Shown: positions 33,791-42,828, counted from the first letter of the stretch. The stretch is DNA of 64,000 bases from CAVYXA01 sp963846775 (GCA_963846775.1 CAWJXB010000006.1:2046001-2110000); one strand, 5' to 3'. Notes: generated from the sequence alone by a model not told the origin. Made by a program: numbers and translations.

Positions 33791-35623
33791 ATGAGCAAAC
33801 TCGGACAGGTCGTTGAGTCGGTTGAGAAGTACAACAAATTCGTTCTCGATCAGGTGAAGCGCGCTCGCACCGATGACAAATTTGGGCGTGACCTGCTTGG
33901 CCGCTGGAACGACATCAAAGCGAAGATTCCAATTACCCGCGCGCCGACCGGATTGCCTTTGCCGCGCCTGGCGTTGCCCGAGATCGATGAGCCGGGCGAA
34001 GTTGCGCGCTATTTGCTTGGCGAAGGATTGCCGGGCGAGTTTCCGTTTTTGAACGGCGCATATCGCGAGATGTATCTCGAGCCGATTCGCGAGGTCGAAA
34101 GCTTCGAGAAGAACAACGGCCGGGCGCGACCGGTCCGAGCCGGACTGGCATTAGGCGCAGCCGACAAAAAGATCCCGCAGGCCGAAGAGCCCACACGCTT
34201 GTTCTCGGGTCTCATGCTGGCCGAAGATACCAACGAGCGCTTCCATTATCTGACGCGACATCAGCGGACCCATCGACTGAGCACCGCGTTCGATGGCCCG
34301 ACCCTTTACGGGATCGACAGTGATGCGGACGGTGTTTTTGGAAAAATTGGTGAGGGCGGCGTGGCCATCGACACAGTCGAGGACATGGTGCGGCTTTACG
34401 ATGGCTTCGATCTCGGCTCGCCGAATTTTTCCGCCTCGATGACGATCAGCGGCCCGGCACCGATCATCATGGCGATGTACATCGCTGCGGCGAAGCGACG
34501 ATTCGGCCCGAAAGTTGTGCCGAAATTGCGCGGCACGATTCAGGCCGACATCTTCAAGGAAGTCCAGGCTCAGAACGAAACGATTTTTCCGATCGAACCA
34601 TCGCTGCGGTTTCTGACTGACATGGTCGAGTTCACGACGGGCGAAATGCCGCGCTGGTATCCGATCTCGATCAGCGGTTATCACATCGGCGAAGCAGGCT
34701 CGACCCCGGTGCAACAGGCCGCCTATACCCTGTCGAACGGCTTCGCCTACGTTGAAATGTTCGCCGCGCGCGGCCTCCCGGTCGATCAATTCGGGCCGCG
34801 GCTCTCATTTTTTCTCGATTGCGGGCTCGATGTGGAATACATCGCCCTCGCGCGCGTGTCGCGCCGGATCTGGGCGATCGGTATGCGCGACGTTTTTGGC
34901 GCGGGACCGAAAGCGCAGCTTTACAAGCTCCATACGCAAACCAGCGGACGCTCGCTCATCGCGGCCGAGTTCAAAAATAACCTGACCCGCACGGCGGCGG
35001 AATTGATGCTCGCTTACATGAACGCGACGAACTCGTGTCATTCCAACAGCGCCGACGAACCGTTCACGACACCGACCGAAGAATGGATTCGGCTGGCCGC
35101 GCACGGGCAAGCGATCCTGCTCGAGGAGTCCGGCATTTTCAAACACACGATGAACATGTTAAGCGGCTCGCCCGGAATGAAAGCGGTCGAGCGCTCAGTC
35201 GAAGCGGCGATTCTGGACGAGTTCCGCGAGATTGAGCGGCTGGGCGGTGTGCTCGCAGCGGTGGAGGAACGTTATCAGCGCAGCCAAATCCAAAACGCCG
35301 CGCACCGTTACGAACAACAAATCTACGATGGCACACGGCCCATCATCGGTCTCAATCGCTATCGCGACGGCGCCGAAGAGGGTCCGGAAGTGAAACTCAT
35401 GCGGACGCCGCGGATGAAACAACAATTACAAGTCGATCGGCTAACGAAATTCAAAAAGAGAAACGCCGAGAAATCAAAGGCCGCTTTGGACAAACTCGCG
35501 GCAATTGTGGACCACCGCGAAAACTGTTTTCCCGCGTTGCTCGAGGCGGTCGAAGTCTGTTCGCTAGGCCAGGTTACCGCGCGCTTGCAGGAGATCGTCG
35601 GACGGTTTCGGCCGATGGTTTGA
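33791..35623 (+). CDS. Acyl-CoA mutase large chain of a split IcmF
   Basis: The 610-residue protein has the TIM-barrel substrate domain of B12-dependent acyl-CoA mutases. Visible blocks are AEDTNERFHYLTRHQ, TAFDGPTLYGIDSDADGVFGKIGEGG, FDLGSPNFSASMTISGPAPI, YPISISGYHIGEAGSTPVQQ and ATNSCHSNSADEPFTTPTEEW. These match IcmF rather than methylmalonyl-CoA mutase; isobutyryl-/butyryl-CoA (or pivalyl-/isovaleryl-CoA) is therefore the likely substrate. The B12 and chaperone-GTPase domains are on the separate upstream protein. ATG 33791 is the natural start; the frame is open from 33722 through the border repeat. Confidence 0.9.
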   Translation: MSKLGQVVESVEKYNKFVLDQVKRARTDDKFGRDLLGRWNDIKAKIPITRAPTGLPLPRLALPEIDEPGEVARYLLGEGLPGEFPFLNGAYREMYLEPIREVESFEKNNGRARPVRAGLALGAADKKIPQAEEPTRLFSGLMLAEDTNERFHYLTRHQRTHRLSTAFDGPTLYGIDSDADGVFGKIGEGGVAIDTVEDMVRLYDGFDLGSPNFSASMTISGPAPIIMAMYIAAAKRRFGPKVVPKLRGTIQADIFKEVQAQNETIFPIEPSLRFLTDMVEFTTGEMPRWYPISISGYHIGEAGSTPVQQAAYTLSNGFAYVEMFAARGLPVDQFGPRLSFFLDCGLDVEYIALARVSRRIWAIGMRDVFGAGPKAQLYKLHTQTSGRSLIAAEFKNNLTRTAAELMLAYMNATNSCHSNSADEPFTTPTEEWIRLAAHGQAILLEESGIFKHTMNMLSGSPGMKAVERSVEAAILDEFREIERLGGVLAAVEERYQRSQIQNAAHRYEQQIYDGTRPIIGLNRYRDGAEEGPEVKLMRTPRMKQQLQVDRLTKFKKRNAEKSKAALDKLAAIVDHRENCFPALLEAVEVCSLGQVTARLQEIVGRFRPMV

Positions 35624-35714
35624 CCGCGACGCTCCTCGGCACATTCCCACCGCGCCCGGGGAGCTCAAATCACATCCTATTTGCGGCCGACAACTCGCGT
35701 CGTCGCCAATGCAA

Positions 35715-35743
35715 ACGGCGGCGGCCTTTTGGACCGCCGCCGT
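35715..35743. terminator. Strong hairpin between convergent genes
   Basis: A perfect 10-bp stem, ACGGCGGCGG (35715-35724) with CCGCCGCCGT (35734-35743), encloses a 9-base loop with CTTTTG. It sits between the convergent mutase and S74-protein genes. There is no long T-run on either strand, so termination is plausible but not certain. The rest of 35624-35819 shows nothing else. Confidence 0.5.
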
Positions 35744-35819
35744 CTAAAAGAATGTTCTGTCGATTTAGCGCTGGTTCTCCACCACCTGCGGCGCCGGTCT
35801 GCTCACTTCAAGCTGAGCG

Positions 35820-37327
35820 CTAACTCTCTGGATTTGCGCTGCTTGCTCTTTCAGTTGCGCTGTCGAGAATCGCCATTCCCTCCTGCTGTTGGGCAATAAG
35901 CGCTTCCTGTTTGGCCACGGCGGATTTCAGGTCCTGAACGGTGCGATGCTCCTTGAGAAACTCGTTGAGCAACATGGCGTTGACCTGCTCGTAGCGGACG
36001 CTCAAGATTTCGCCGTTCTTATCGCGCACTACCAGGTCCGGATTTACCGCAGCCACATCCTCGGCGATTAAACCAAAGCACGGCGTGTTTTTCTTGTCGC
36101 TCTTGTAATGGAAGGTCACCGGTTTGAGCTCCAGAATAACCTCGCTGGCCTGGTCCATCGGTTTGATCCCGTCCTTGAAGCGCCGCGACGAAAGGACCGT
36201 GCCTAACTTCCCATCGGAATCGACGGAGACACTAGCGCCGGCCGGGTCGACACTCTGTCCGAAGATGCCGGCGACGTAGGTGGCCGTTCTGTGGATCGCC
36301 GATTCGGATGGTGTCGGACTCGCTGCCAGCAACTGTTGGACCTTGGCTGCCGATGTCGATATTGTTATCGCCTGCGGTAATATTAACGCCGGCATTGTGG
36401 CCCAAGGCAGCGTTGCCGGAACCGGTGCTCTGACCGAGCGCGTTAAAACCAACAGCCGTATTGGTTGTGCCGCTGACGTTGAAGGCGAGCGCTTGGAAGC
36501 CATAGGCCGTATTATCGAAGCCGGTCGGTGTTATGAAAGAGCGCCTGGTTACCATTAGCCGTGTTCTGATAGCCACTGGTGTTGGCATAAAGCGCTTGCT
36601 GACCGTTGGCCATGTTAAAGAAGCCGTCGGTGTTATTACTGAGCGCCTGGTACCCAGTGGCGACGTTGTCATGGCCGGTGGTGTTGGCGTAGAGCGCGAA
36701 GGCACCCTCGGCCGTGTTATTGGAGCCGGTGGTGTTGCTAAATAGCGTCGCATAACCCGTCGCTGTATTGGCTGGCCCAGTCGTGTTGCGATAGAGCGAA
36801 TTGACTCCAGTAGCGGTATTGAAGTTGGCAGTGGTGTTGCTAAAGAGGGCTTGAACGCCAGTTGCAGTGTTCTGCGCGCCGGTGGTGTTGCCGAAAAGCG
36901 CTTGATACCCAGTGCTCGTATTGTAAACGCCACTCGTGTTGCGAAGGAGCGCATTGATGCCATCAGCGGTATTAAATCTGCCGGTAGTATTGCTATAGAG
37001 CGCATTGAGACCGGTGGCCGTGTTATAACTGCCGGTGGTGTTGCTAAAAAGGGCCCGAAATCCAATGCCCGTGTTGAAAAAGCCCGTGTTGTCGTTGTAA
37101 AGCGCCTGAAAGCCAAGGGCCGTGTTGTCGATCCCGCTGGTCAGACTGAAAAGCGCCGAAGTTCCCTCCGCCGTATTGTTCCCGGCATAGCCGCCATCGG
37201 GCGCCGGGGTGACTGCTGGCGCTGTTGCCGGCAGGGCAAAGCAAGCCAGGACAAGCGGGAGAAGCAGTAAAGCGCCCTGAAAAGGCGAACGTTTCGCTGA
37301 AGTTCCGAATGATGTTTTAGGATGCAT
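35820..37327 (-). pseudogene. Repeat-rich surface protein with S74 chaperone domain, two frameshifts
   Basis: From ATG 37327 the frame gives a signal peptide (ALLLLPLVLACFALPATA) and twelve 17-residue repeats such as NTATGLNALYSNTTGRF. It then stops at 36512 after QALFHNTD. The next repeats (NTAYGFQALAFNVSGTT and on to AGDNNIDIGSQGP) continue in a second frame, and the C-terminal intramolecular-chaperone part (SSRRFKDGIKPMDQASEVIL, FGLIAEDVAAVNPDLV) in a third. Each change fits one extra base, in a CC or GG pair near 36530 and 36285. The intact product would be a secreted fibre/adhesin-like protein of about 500 residues. It is either a decayed gene, phase-variable, or a sequencing artefact. 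Confidence 0.75.
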
Positions 37328-37412
37328 GGAATGAGCTGCTTTCTTTCCCCGACTGGTTAATTCTGTAATCCTAGCCGAACCGGAAAAGAAGCCGTCGGGG
37401 CGAGCCCCTTCC

Positions 37413-37424
37413 GCCGAATTCGGC
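37413..37424. promoter_or_regulatory. Perfect palindrome GCCGAATTCGGC in the rpoN / surface-protein gap
   Basis: The 12-base palindrome lies about 110 bases upstream of the sigma-54-type promoter of rpoN and about 90 bases upstream of the divergent surface-protein start. The position suits an enhancer or operator, but nothing else supports it. Confidence 0.3.
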
Positions 37425-37535
37425 TTAACAATCGTGCCTATCGGGGAATGTTCCTAGCTTGTCAAGGGCAGAGTGGGGGGAAACTCATGATTCGTTTCCG
37501 GCGCGGAATCAGATATCAAACCCAGCGCAGACAGC

Positions 37536-37551
37536 TGGCGCGCAAATTGCT
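37536..37551 (+). promoter_or_regulatory. Sigma-54 (-24/-12) promoter upstream of rpoN
   Basis: TGGCGCG-CAAA-TTGCT matches the consensus TGGCACG-N4-TTGCW at all but one position. The invariant GG (-24) and GC (-12) have the required 10-base spacing. Transcription would start near 37562, about 24 bases before the rpoN start codon. It is the only good match I found in the window and it is correctly oriented. Confidence 0.6.
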
Positions 37552-37585
37552 TGCCCTACCGTGCCTCTCTCAGTAAACTCCCCGC

Positions 37586-39004
37586 ATGGCCAGTCAAGGA
37601 ATGCAGCAATCGCAGAATCTTTCTCTGCAACAAGTCCTGGCCCCGCAGCTTCAGCAAAGCCTTCTTATTCTTCAGGCGCCGTTGCTCGAACTGCGCAATC
37701 TCGTGCAGCAGGAGATGGAAACCAATCCGGTGCTGGAGGAATTGCCGGATCCGCCGAAATCCGAGGAGGAGAACGAGCCGGAAGCCGCGGCGGACGAAAA
37801 TTTCAAGGAGGAGTTCGATAAGCTGGCGAAACTGGACGAGGAATGGCGCGATTACATGGCGCAATCGGGCAGTTACACGGCGCGCTCGCAGGAGGCGGAT
37901 GATAAACGGCAATTCTTTTTCGATTCGATCCCAACGCAGGAAACCCTCCAGCAACATTTGATGGCGCAGCTGAATCAGACGGCGCTGAGCGCGCACGACC
38001 GCAAAACCGCCGAGCTGATCATCGGCAACATCGACGATAATGGCTTTCTTCAGACCAAACCGGAAGAGATGGCCCTCAACACCGGCATTCCGAAGGAGGA
38101 TTTCGAGCACATGCTCACGCTGATCCAGAGTTTCTATCCGCCGGGCGTGGGCGCGCGTGACTTGCGCGAGTGTTTGCTGATTCAACTCAAGCGCGAAGGC
38201 CGGCAGAACAGCCTCGAACACCGAATTGTGGCCGATCATATGCAGGACCTCGGGAAACGCCGGTTCCCCGAAATCGCGCGGCGAATGGGGATTACGGTCG
38301 AGCAAGTGCAGAAGTGCGCTAATAACATCGCCCAGCTTGATCCGCGTCCCGGCGCCATCTTTGCCGCCGCGCCCCAAAACTACGTGTTGCCTGATGTCAC
38401 GGTCGAGAAAATCAACGGCGAATACCAGGTCATTTTAAACGGCGAACAAATCCCGCATCTTCGGATCAGCAATACTTACAAGGACATCATGTCGCGGGAT
38501 GGCAACGGGAGCGAAGTGAAGGATTACATCCGGGAAAAGATCCGGAGTGGCAAATTCCTCATCAAATCGATCCATCAACGCCAGCAAACCATTTCCAACA
38601 TTGCCCATCAAATCGTGAAGCGGCAGCGCGAGTTTTTCGAGCGCGGCACATCGCAGTTGAAACCGATGACGATGGTGCAGGTGGCAGACGCGGTCGGTGT
38701 GCACGAGACAACAGTGAGCCGGGCCATTTCTGGCAAATACATGGCCACGCCACAGGGCGTGTTTGAGATGAAATACTTTTTCACGCCCGGGTATCAGACA
38801 GCGAGCGGTGACTCGATGAGTAACACCAGCGTGAAGGAAGCGATTCTCGATCTGGTCCGAGATGAGAATGGCAGCGCACCCCTGAGTGACAAGGAGATCG
38901 TGGAAATCCTGAGCAAACGCGGCATCCCGATTGCGCGACGGACGGTAGCGAAATACCGCACCGAACTAAACATTCTCCCGAGCAACATGCGCCGGAGGTA
39001 TTGA
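37586..39004 (+). CDS. rpoN: RNA polymerase sigma-54 factor
   Basis: The 472-residue protein has the glutamine-rich region I (QNLSLQQVLAPQLQQSLLILQAPLLEL), an acidic region II, the core-binding region (PPGVGARDLRECLLIQLKREG), the HTH (MTMVQVADAVGVHETTVSRAI) and the C-terminal RpoN box IARRTVAKYRTELNI. It directs polymerase to -24/-12 promoters and needs an activator such as the NtrC-class protein at 2071. A sigma-54-type promoter precedes it, which would make it self-regulated. It is monocistronic. Confidence 0.96.
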   Translation: MASQGMQQSQNLSLQQVLAPQLQQSLLILQAPLLELRNLVQQEMETNPVLEELPDPPKSEEENEPEAAADENFKEEFDKLAKLDEEWRDYMAQSGSYTARSQEADDKRQFFFDSIPTQETLQQHLMAQLNQTALSAHDRKTAELIIGNIDDNGFLQTKPEEMALNTGIPKEDFEHMLTLIQSFYPPGVGARDLRECLLIQLKREGRQNSLEHRIVADHMQDLGKRRFPEIARRMGITVEQVQKCANNIAQLDPRPGAIFAAAPQNYVLPDVTVEKINGEYQVILNGEQIPHLRISNTYKDIMSRDGNGSEVKDYIREKIRSGKFLIKSIHQRQQTISNIAHQIVKRQREFFERGTSQLKPMTMVQVADAVGVHETTVSRAISGKYMATPQGVFEMKYFFTPGYQTASGDSMSNTSVKEAILDLVRDENGSAPLSDKEIVEILSKRGIPIARRTVAKYRTELNILPSNMRRRY

Positions 39005-39204
39005 GACTGCGCCTCTGTCACGTCAGATCGTTAAAGGCGTTACATCCTTATACCGGGCGGCATGTGGAGTTGCTAATTGCTCGGAATGGCAACGAGGCAA
39101 ACCGGGCCAGGAGCGATTCGGAGCAGCGAACGCCCCGGCGCCCTCGAAACCCACGCGCTTAATTCGCAGCCGCACGCGCGGTCGGTGATCGGCCCGCGGC
39201 GGTA

Positions 39205-40473
39205 TTACGTGGCGAAACGCTCGAGTTTTTGCGCCAAATCCGGCGGAACGTGGGCGACAATGGTTGCGTCATTGCCTTCGTACTGTAACTCGAGCACGTG
39301 CCCGACGCGATGAATCTCGGCGATGAGAGCGGATTCGCTGGCCGGAATTTTAAACCGCGAACGCAATCGCCACGCCCTGAGTGCGTCTTGCAACGCTTGA
39401 ACGAGATGGCCAACACCCTCGCCGGTCAGGGCAGAGATCGCGACGCTGTTTGGAAAGCGTTTGGGGTAAGTGTGGGCCAGCTCGCGGTTGGTTAACTGGT
39501 CGATCTTATTGAACACGGTCACGGTTTGTTTGCCGAAGGCGCCGAGTTCTTTGATCACGTTATCAACGGCCTGCATTTGTTCGTCCACGCGCGGATGACC
39601 CAAATCGACAACGTGAATGAGCAGATCGGCTTCGCTGACTTCTTCCAGCGTGGCTTTGAAGGACTCGATCAAGGTGTGGGGTAGTTTGCGCAAGAACCCA
39701 ACTGTGTCGGTGAGCAGAACGCGTTGTTTGTTCGGCAACACGAAGCTCCGTGTGGTCGGATCAAGCGTGGCGAACAGCTTATTCTCGGCGACGACATCTG
39801 CGCCCGTGAGCAGGTTGAGCAGGGTCGATTTTCCGGCGTTGGTGTATCCGACCACGGCCGCGACAGGCCATTGATGACGTTTCCGCCCTTGTCGCTGGAT
39901 CGCGCGCGTCTTGCGGACCGATTCCAGCTCGCGCTCGAGCCGCGCGATTCGTTCCTGCACCCGCCGCCGATCGACTTCCAACTGCGTCTCGCCCGGGCCA
40001 CGTGTGCCGATTCCACCGGTCTGCCGCGACAAGTGGTGCCACATTTTAGTTAGGCGAGGGAGCAGATATTGCAATTGCGCGAGCTCGATCTGCAAACGGC
40101 CTTCTCGGCTTCGAGCGCGTTGGGCGAAAATGTCGAGGATGAGCTGAGTGCGATCGAGGACTTTGCGCGCGAGCAGGTTTTCCAAATTGCGTCCCTGCGC
40201 CGGTGAAAGCTCGTCGTCGAAGATGACCGAGGTGACTTGTCGATCTTGCAACGATTCCTTGATCGATTCGGCTTTGCCTTTGCCGATGTAATACGGCGCC
40301 GTGGGTTTTTGCAGTTTTTGGGTGACGGTATCGACCACTTCGGCGCCGGCGGAACTGGCCAGCTCAGCCAGCTCTTCGAGCGAATCCTGCACATCCCATT
40401 TCGAGACGCCTGCCTGTTCGAGACCGATCAGCAACGCGCGCTCGTGTGTTTTTCTCGGACGAATCTCAATCAT
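39205..40473 (-). CDS. hflX: Ribosome-associated GTPase HflX
   Basis: The 422-residue protein has the HflX N-terminal domain (FDDELSPAQGRNLENLLARKVLDRTQLILDIFAQRA), the GLxGxG-type SRQTGGIGTRGPGETQLE segment, and a G domain with GYTNAGKSTLLN, DTVGFLRKLP and NKIDQ. HflX splits stalled or stressed ribosomes. Its ATG overlaps the upstream miaA stop by 4 bases (ATGA), so the pair is translationally coupled, as in many bacteria. The 200 bases downstream (39005-39204) hold no gene. Confidence 0.94.
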   Translation of the reverse strand: MIEIRPRKTHERALLIGLEQAGVSKWDVQDSLEELAELASSAGAEVVDTVTQKLQKPTAPYYIGKGKAESIKESLQDRQVTSVIFDDELSPAQGRNLENLLARKVLDRTQLILDIFAQRARSREGRLQIELAQLQYLLPRLTKMWHHLSRQTGGIGTRGPGETQLEVDRRRVQERIARLERELESVRKTRAIQRQGRKRHQWPVAAVVGYTNAGKSTLLNLLTGADVVAENKLFATLDPTTRSFVLPNKQRVLLTDTVGFLRKLPHTLIESFKATLEEVSEADLLIHVVDLGHPRVDEQMQAVDNVIKELGAFGKQTVTVFNKIDQLTNRELAHTYPKRFPNSVAISALTGEGVGHLVQALQDALRAWRLRSRFKIPASESALIAEIHRVGHVLELQYEGNDATIVAHVPPDLAQKLERFAT

Positions 40474-41192
40474 TTACCCTGCGCGAATGCGAGGCGCGCT
40501 TTTCGCGAAATCCATGTCACAGCTTCGTGGTGAGTGAGAAGCGATAAGTTCAGCGGCTCAAAATTAGTTTGGTGGCGAAACCAGGTCAACTGTCTTTTGG
40601 AATAACGGCGCGTCATCTGCTGGATTGCGGCGCTGCATTCCGAGATCGACATTTTCCCCTCCAGGAGTTGCCGAATCTCCCGCAGGCCGATCATTTTCCC
40701 CGCAGTCGCGCTCACCGCTCCGATGGCGCCGACTTCATCGATCACGCCGTTTTCGAACATCGTCTCCACCCGAGCATTGATTCGCTGGTAGAGTTGATCG
40801 CGGTTGCGGAAAACGAAGACACCTTTAGGATCGGCATCGGATTCTTTCCAATCGGAATCGAGGCCGTGAGTGAGGGCCTTGATATAAAGTCCGCTGCCGC
40901 CGACCACGATGACGTGTTTGCCGCGGGCCTGGGTTTGTTTGATGACACACAACGCCATGCGACGAAACTTGCCGGCGTTCATTTGCTCGGCGAGTGAGAT
41001 CGCGCCGATCAAATAATGTGGCGCTTTGGCCAGGACCGCTGCACGCGGCTTGGCCGTGAGCAGATCGAGCTCCCGATAGATTTGGAACGCATCGGCGTTA
41101 ATGATCTCGGCCCGGAGCTCGTGCGCCACGTCCGCCGCGATATCAGATTTTCCGATGGCGGTGGGACCAACGATGTAGAAAACACTTTTCAT
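40470..41192 (-). CDS. miaA: tRNA dimethylallyltransferase, short form
   Basis: MiaA adds dimethylallyl to A37 of tRNAs reading UNN codons. The P-loop GPTAIGKSDIA, INADAFQIYRELDLLTAKP, GGSGLYIKALTHGLD and the C-terminal KRQLTWFRHQ are present. At 240 residues it is about 60 shorter than usual. The part normally between the GLYxxAL motif and the region leading to RQLTWFR is reduced to KESDADPKGVFVFRNRDQLY, so most of the helical insertion subdomain is missing. Catalytic residues look intact. It is coupled to hflX. Confidence 0.88.
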   Translation of the reverse strand: MKSVFYIVGPTAIGKSDIAADVAHELRAEIINADAFQIYRELDLLTAKPRAAVLAKAPHYLIGAISLAEQMNAGKFRRMALCVIKQTQARGKHVIVVGGSGLYIKALTHGLDSDWKESDADPKGVFVFRNRDQLYQRINARVETMFENGVIDEVGAIGAVSATAGKMIGLREIRQLLEGKMSISECSAAIQQMTRRYSKRQLTWFRHQTNFEPLNLSLLTHHEAVTWISRKARLAFAQGK

Positions 41193-41358
41193 CAATGACG
41201 AATGCCGAATGACGAATGCCGAAGCAATAACGAAGCACCCGCCTCCGCCGCGCTAGGGCGTGGCAGGCGAATGACGAAGCGTTGATGGGTCAAGCCAGGC
41301 CTTCGGATTTCGTCATTCGGATTCGTTTGGCCATTCGTCATTTGGATTTCGTCACTCG
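41193..41358. repeat. GAATGACGAATGCC-type short repeats upstream of miaA
   Basis: Direct repeats of GAATGACGAATGCC sit immediately before the miaA start (41195-41225). Inverted, degenerate copies (ATTCGTCATTTGGATTTCGTC) follow near 41334-41355. No gene is visible between them. Confidence 0.65.
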
Positions 41359-41378
41359 CGCCGAGCGGTACACGCAAA

Positions 41379-41410
41379 CGGGAGACGCGCGACCTCGCGC
41401 GCGTCTCCCG
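41379..41410 (-). terminator. Strong hairpin downstream of the RRM gene
   Basis: A perfect 13-bp stem (CGGGAGACGCGCG with CGCGCGTCTCCCG) has a 6-base loop. It starts about 20 bases after the RRM stop codon on the minus strand and is followed by TTTG. It is a good terminator candidate despite the short T-run. Confidence 0.6.
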
Positions 41411-41431
41411 CTTTTGAATGTCGATGTTGCG

Positions 41432-41944
41432 TTAGTCGCGCGCGTGATGCTCGGCCGATTTCGCACCGCTCACGACCAGCTTGCGGCCAAGGAATTCCTT
41501 GTCGTGCAATTCCTCGACGGCGCGTTTCGCCTCGTCGACGGTTTGCATCTGGACGAAGGCGAACCCTTTCGAGCGCTGGTTGTGTCGGTAGGTCACGACC
41601 TCGGCGTTTTGGACGTGGCCGACGCCGTTGAACAGCTCGAAGAGATCGCTCTCGGTCGCGTCGAACGACAAATTGCCGACGTAAAGACGCGGCGAAGTGA
41701 CTTCGACCGACTCAGGTTTGCGCACCAACCGCGACGGCTGCTCGCCCCCGCGCGTGGTCGAAGTTGTCACTGGTCTTGCGCCGGCCTTTCCGTTGCCGCC
41801 AAAGAATGCCGCCAGACGCTGCCAGAATGTTTTTTTTATGGGCGCTTTCGACCGCGCGTCGTGCTGACGTCCGCGGCCATCGCGCCGGTGACGAGATCCG
41901 CCGTACGACCGGCGCGAACGTCTCCCGGATGAATGTGAGTTCAT
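41432..41944 (-). CDS. RRM-domain RNA-binding protein
   Basis: The 170-residue protein has a basic, Ser/Arg/Gly-rich N-terminal half (SGRRSRRSYGGSRHRRDGRG) and one C-terminal RNA-recognition motif. RNP2 is RLYVGNLSF and RNP1 is KGFAFVQM, with FNGVGHVQNAEVV between. Such single-RRM proteins in bacteria bind single-stranded RNA and are often cold- or stress-induced. Having the disordered basic arm before the RRM, rather than after it as in many cyanobacterial Rbp proteins, is notable. A long leader of over 400 bases separates it from the next gene. Confidence 0.88.
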   Translation of the reverse strand: MNSHSSGRRSRRSYGGSRHRRDGRGRQHDARSKAPIKKTFWQRLAAFFGGNGKAGARPVTTSTTRGGEQPSRLVRKPESVEVTSPRLYVGNLSFDATESDLFELFNGVGHVQNAEVVTYRHNQRSKGFAFVQMQTVDEAKRAVEELHDKEFLGRKLVVSGAKSAEHHARD

Positions 41945-42413
41945 ATTGATCCTCTATGTTTACCCAATGATGTGATAGACGGAGCGTCCCGAAATTCGGG
42001 ACACGGTCCGCGAGGCGCCGGCCCAAAGGGGCCCATTCAAGCAAATTGCCAGTCCCGCCGTGGCAGGACGACGCTATTGGAAACTCCGTCGGTTGGTGCC
42101 GGGAACGAACTCGTCTCGAGCCGTTGAGCGCTTGGCCGAGTGAATAAAGTGCTATCGATGCAAACCCGCGCATCATAATTCAAGCGTGACTCGTGCGTTA
42201 AGAGCGAAACGGAATCGATTCAAAGATTCCCGACAACGCGGTATTATGGCGCGGAGATCCGGAATTGCAAGTCCGTTTCCGCCTATCGGACAAAGAGGAC
42301 GTTCGAGAACCCTGGGGCGCTGCCCCAGGCAGAAACCGATAAAGCCGCCCCTTGGCGCTAACAACCCGGGCGATCGGTCAGAAACAGAGGCGTTTCACAG
42401 AACGCCCTCCAAA
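41945..42413. other. 470-base gap with hairpins, no gene
   Basis: No coding frame is convincing. Two hairpins are clear: GTCCCGAA-A-TTCGGGAC near 41977-41993 and CCTGGGGC-GCT-GCCCCAGG near 42313-42331, the latter shortly after the rpsR stop on the minus strand. I looked for rplI, which often follows rpsR, and did not find it. Confidence 0.45.
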
Positions 42414-42653
42414 CTACTTCATCAGCAGGGCCGAGCGACTGCGCTTGATTTCGCGCGTTATCCTGCGGTGGAGATGGGCCGGCATCCCGGTGACGCGCCG
42501 CGGGAGAATCTTGCCGCTCTCGCTCACGAATTTTTTCAAAAGATCGGGGTTCTTGTAATCGATCGCCTCGATGGCGATATCGATCCTTCGCCGAGGCATG
42601 GCGCGATTGGCGCGGCGAAAAGCGGAACGGCGTTTGGCGGTCTTTGGTTGCAT
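42414..42653 (-). CDS. rpsR: 30S ribosomal protein S18
   Basis: The 79-residue protein ends with the S18 core IDYKNPDLLKKFVSESGKIL-PRRVTGMPAHLHRRITREIKR. A basic N-terminal part precedes it. It binds S6 on the 30S platform. The start codon lies one base after the rpmG stop, so the genes form one transcript with the DksA-like gene. Confidence 0.96.
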   Translation of the reverse strand: MQPKTAKRRSAFRRANRAMPRRRIDIAIEAIDYKNPDLLKKFVSESGKILPRRVTGMPAHLHRRITREIKRSRSALLMK

Positions 42654-42654
42654 A

Positions 42655-42828
42655 TTACTTCGTCTCCCGGTGCAACGTGTGCCGTCGCAAAAACGGGTTG
42701 TACTTCTTCTTTTCCAATCGGTTAGGCGTACGCGGACTCTTCTTGTTCCGCGTCGTCATGTAACGCGAAACTGGCCGGCCCAGCCCTTTGGCCTCGGTGC
42801 ATTCCAATGTGACAATTTCCTGTGCCAT
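42655..42828 (-). CDS. rpmG: 50S ribosomal protein L33
   Basis: Reverse-strand translation gives 57 residues beginning MAQEIVTLECTEAKGLGRPV and containing SRYMTTRNKKSPRTPNRLEK-KKYNPFLRRHTLHRETK, the bacterial L33 pattern. Only one Cys of the zinc-binding set is present, so this is the zinc-free type. A ribosome site AAGGAG lies upstream. The DksA-like gene ends 3 bases before it. Confidence 0.94.
   Translation of the reverse strand: MAQEIVTLECTEAKGLGRPVSRYMTTRNKKSPRTPNRLEKKKYNPFLRRHTLHRETK

Noticed and set aside
36512..37327. The 17-residue repeats were considered as a CRISPR-like or tandem DNA array.
   Set aside because: Units are 51 bases, degenerate at DNA level, in coding frame and without spacers; they are protein repeats.
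37328..37585. Possible structured RNA in the gap before rpoN.
   Set aside because: Only a short palindrome and the sigma-54 box are clear; no riboswitch or known RNA core could be recognised.
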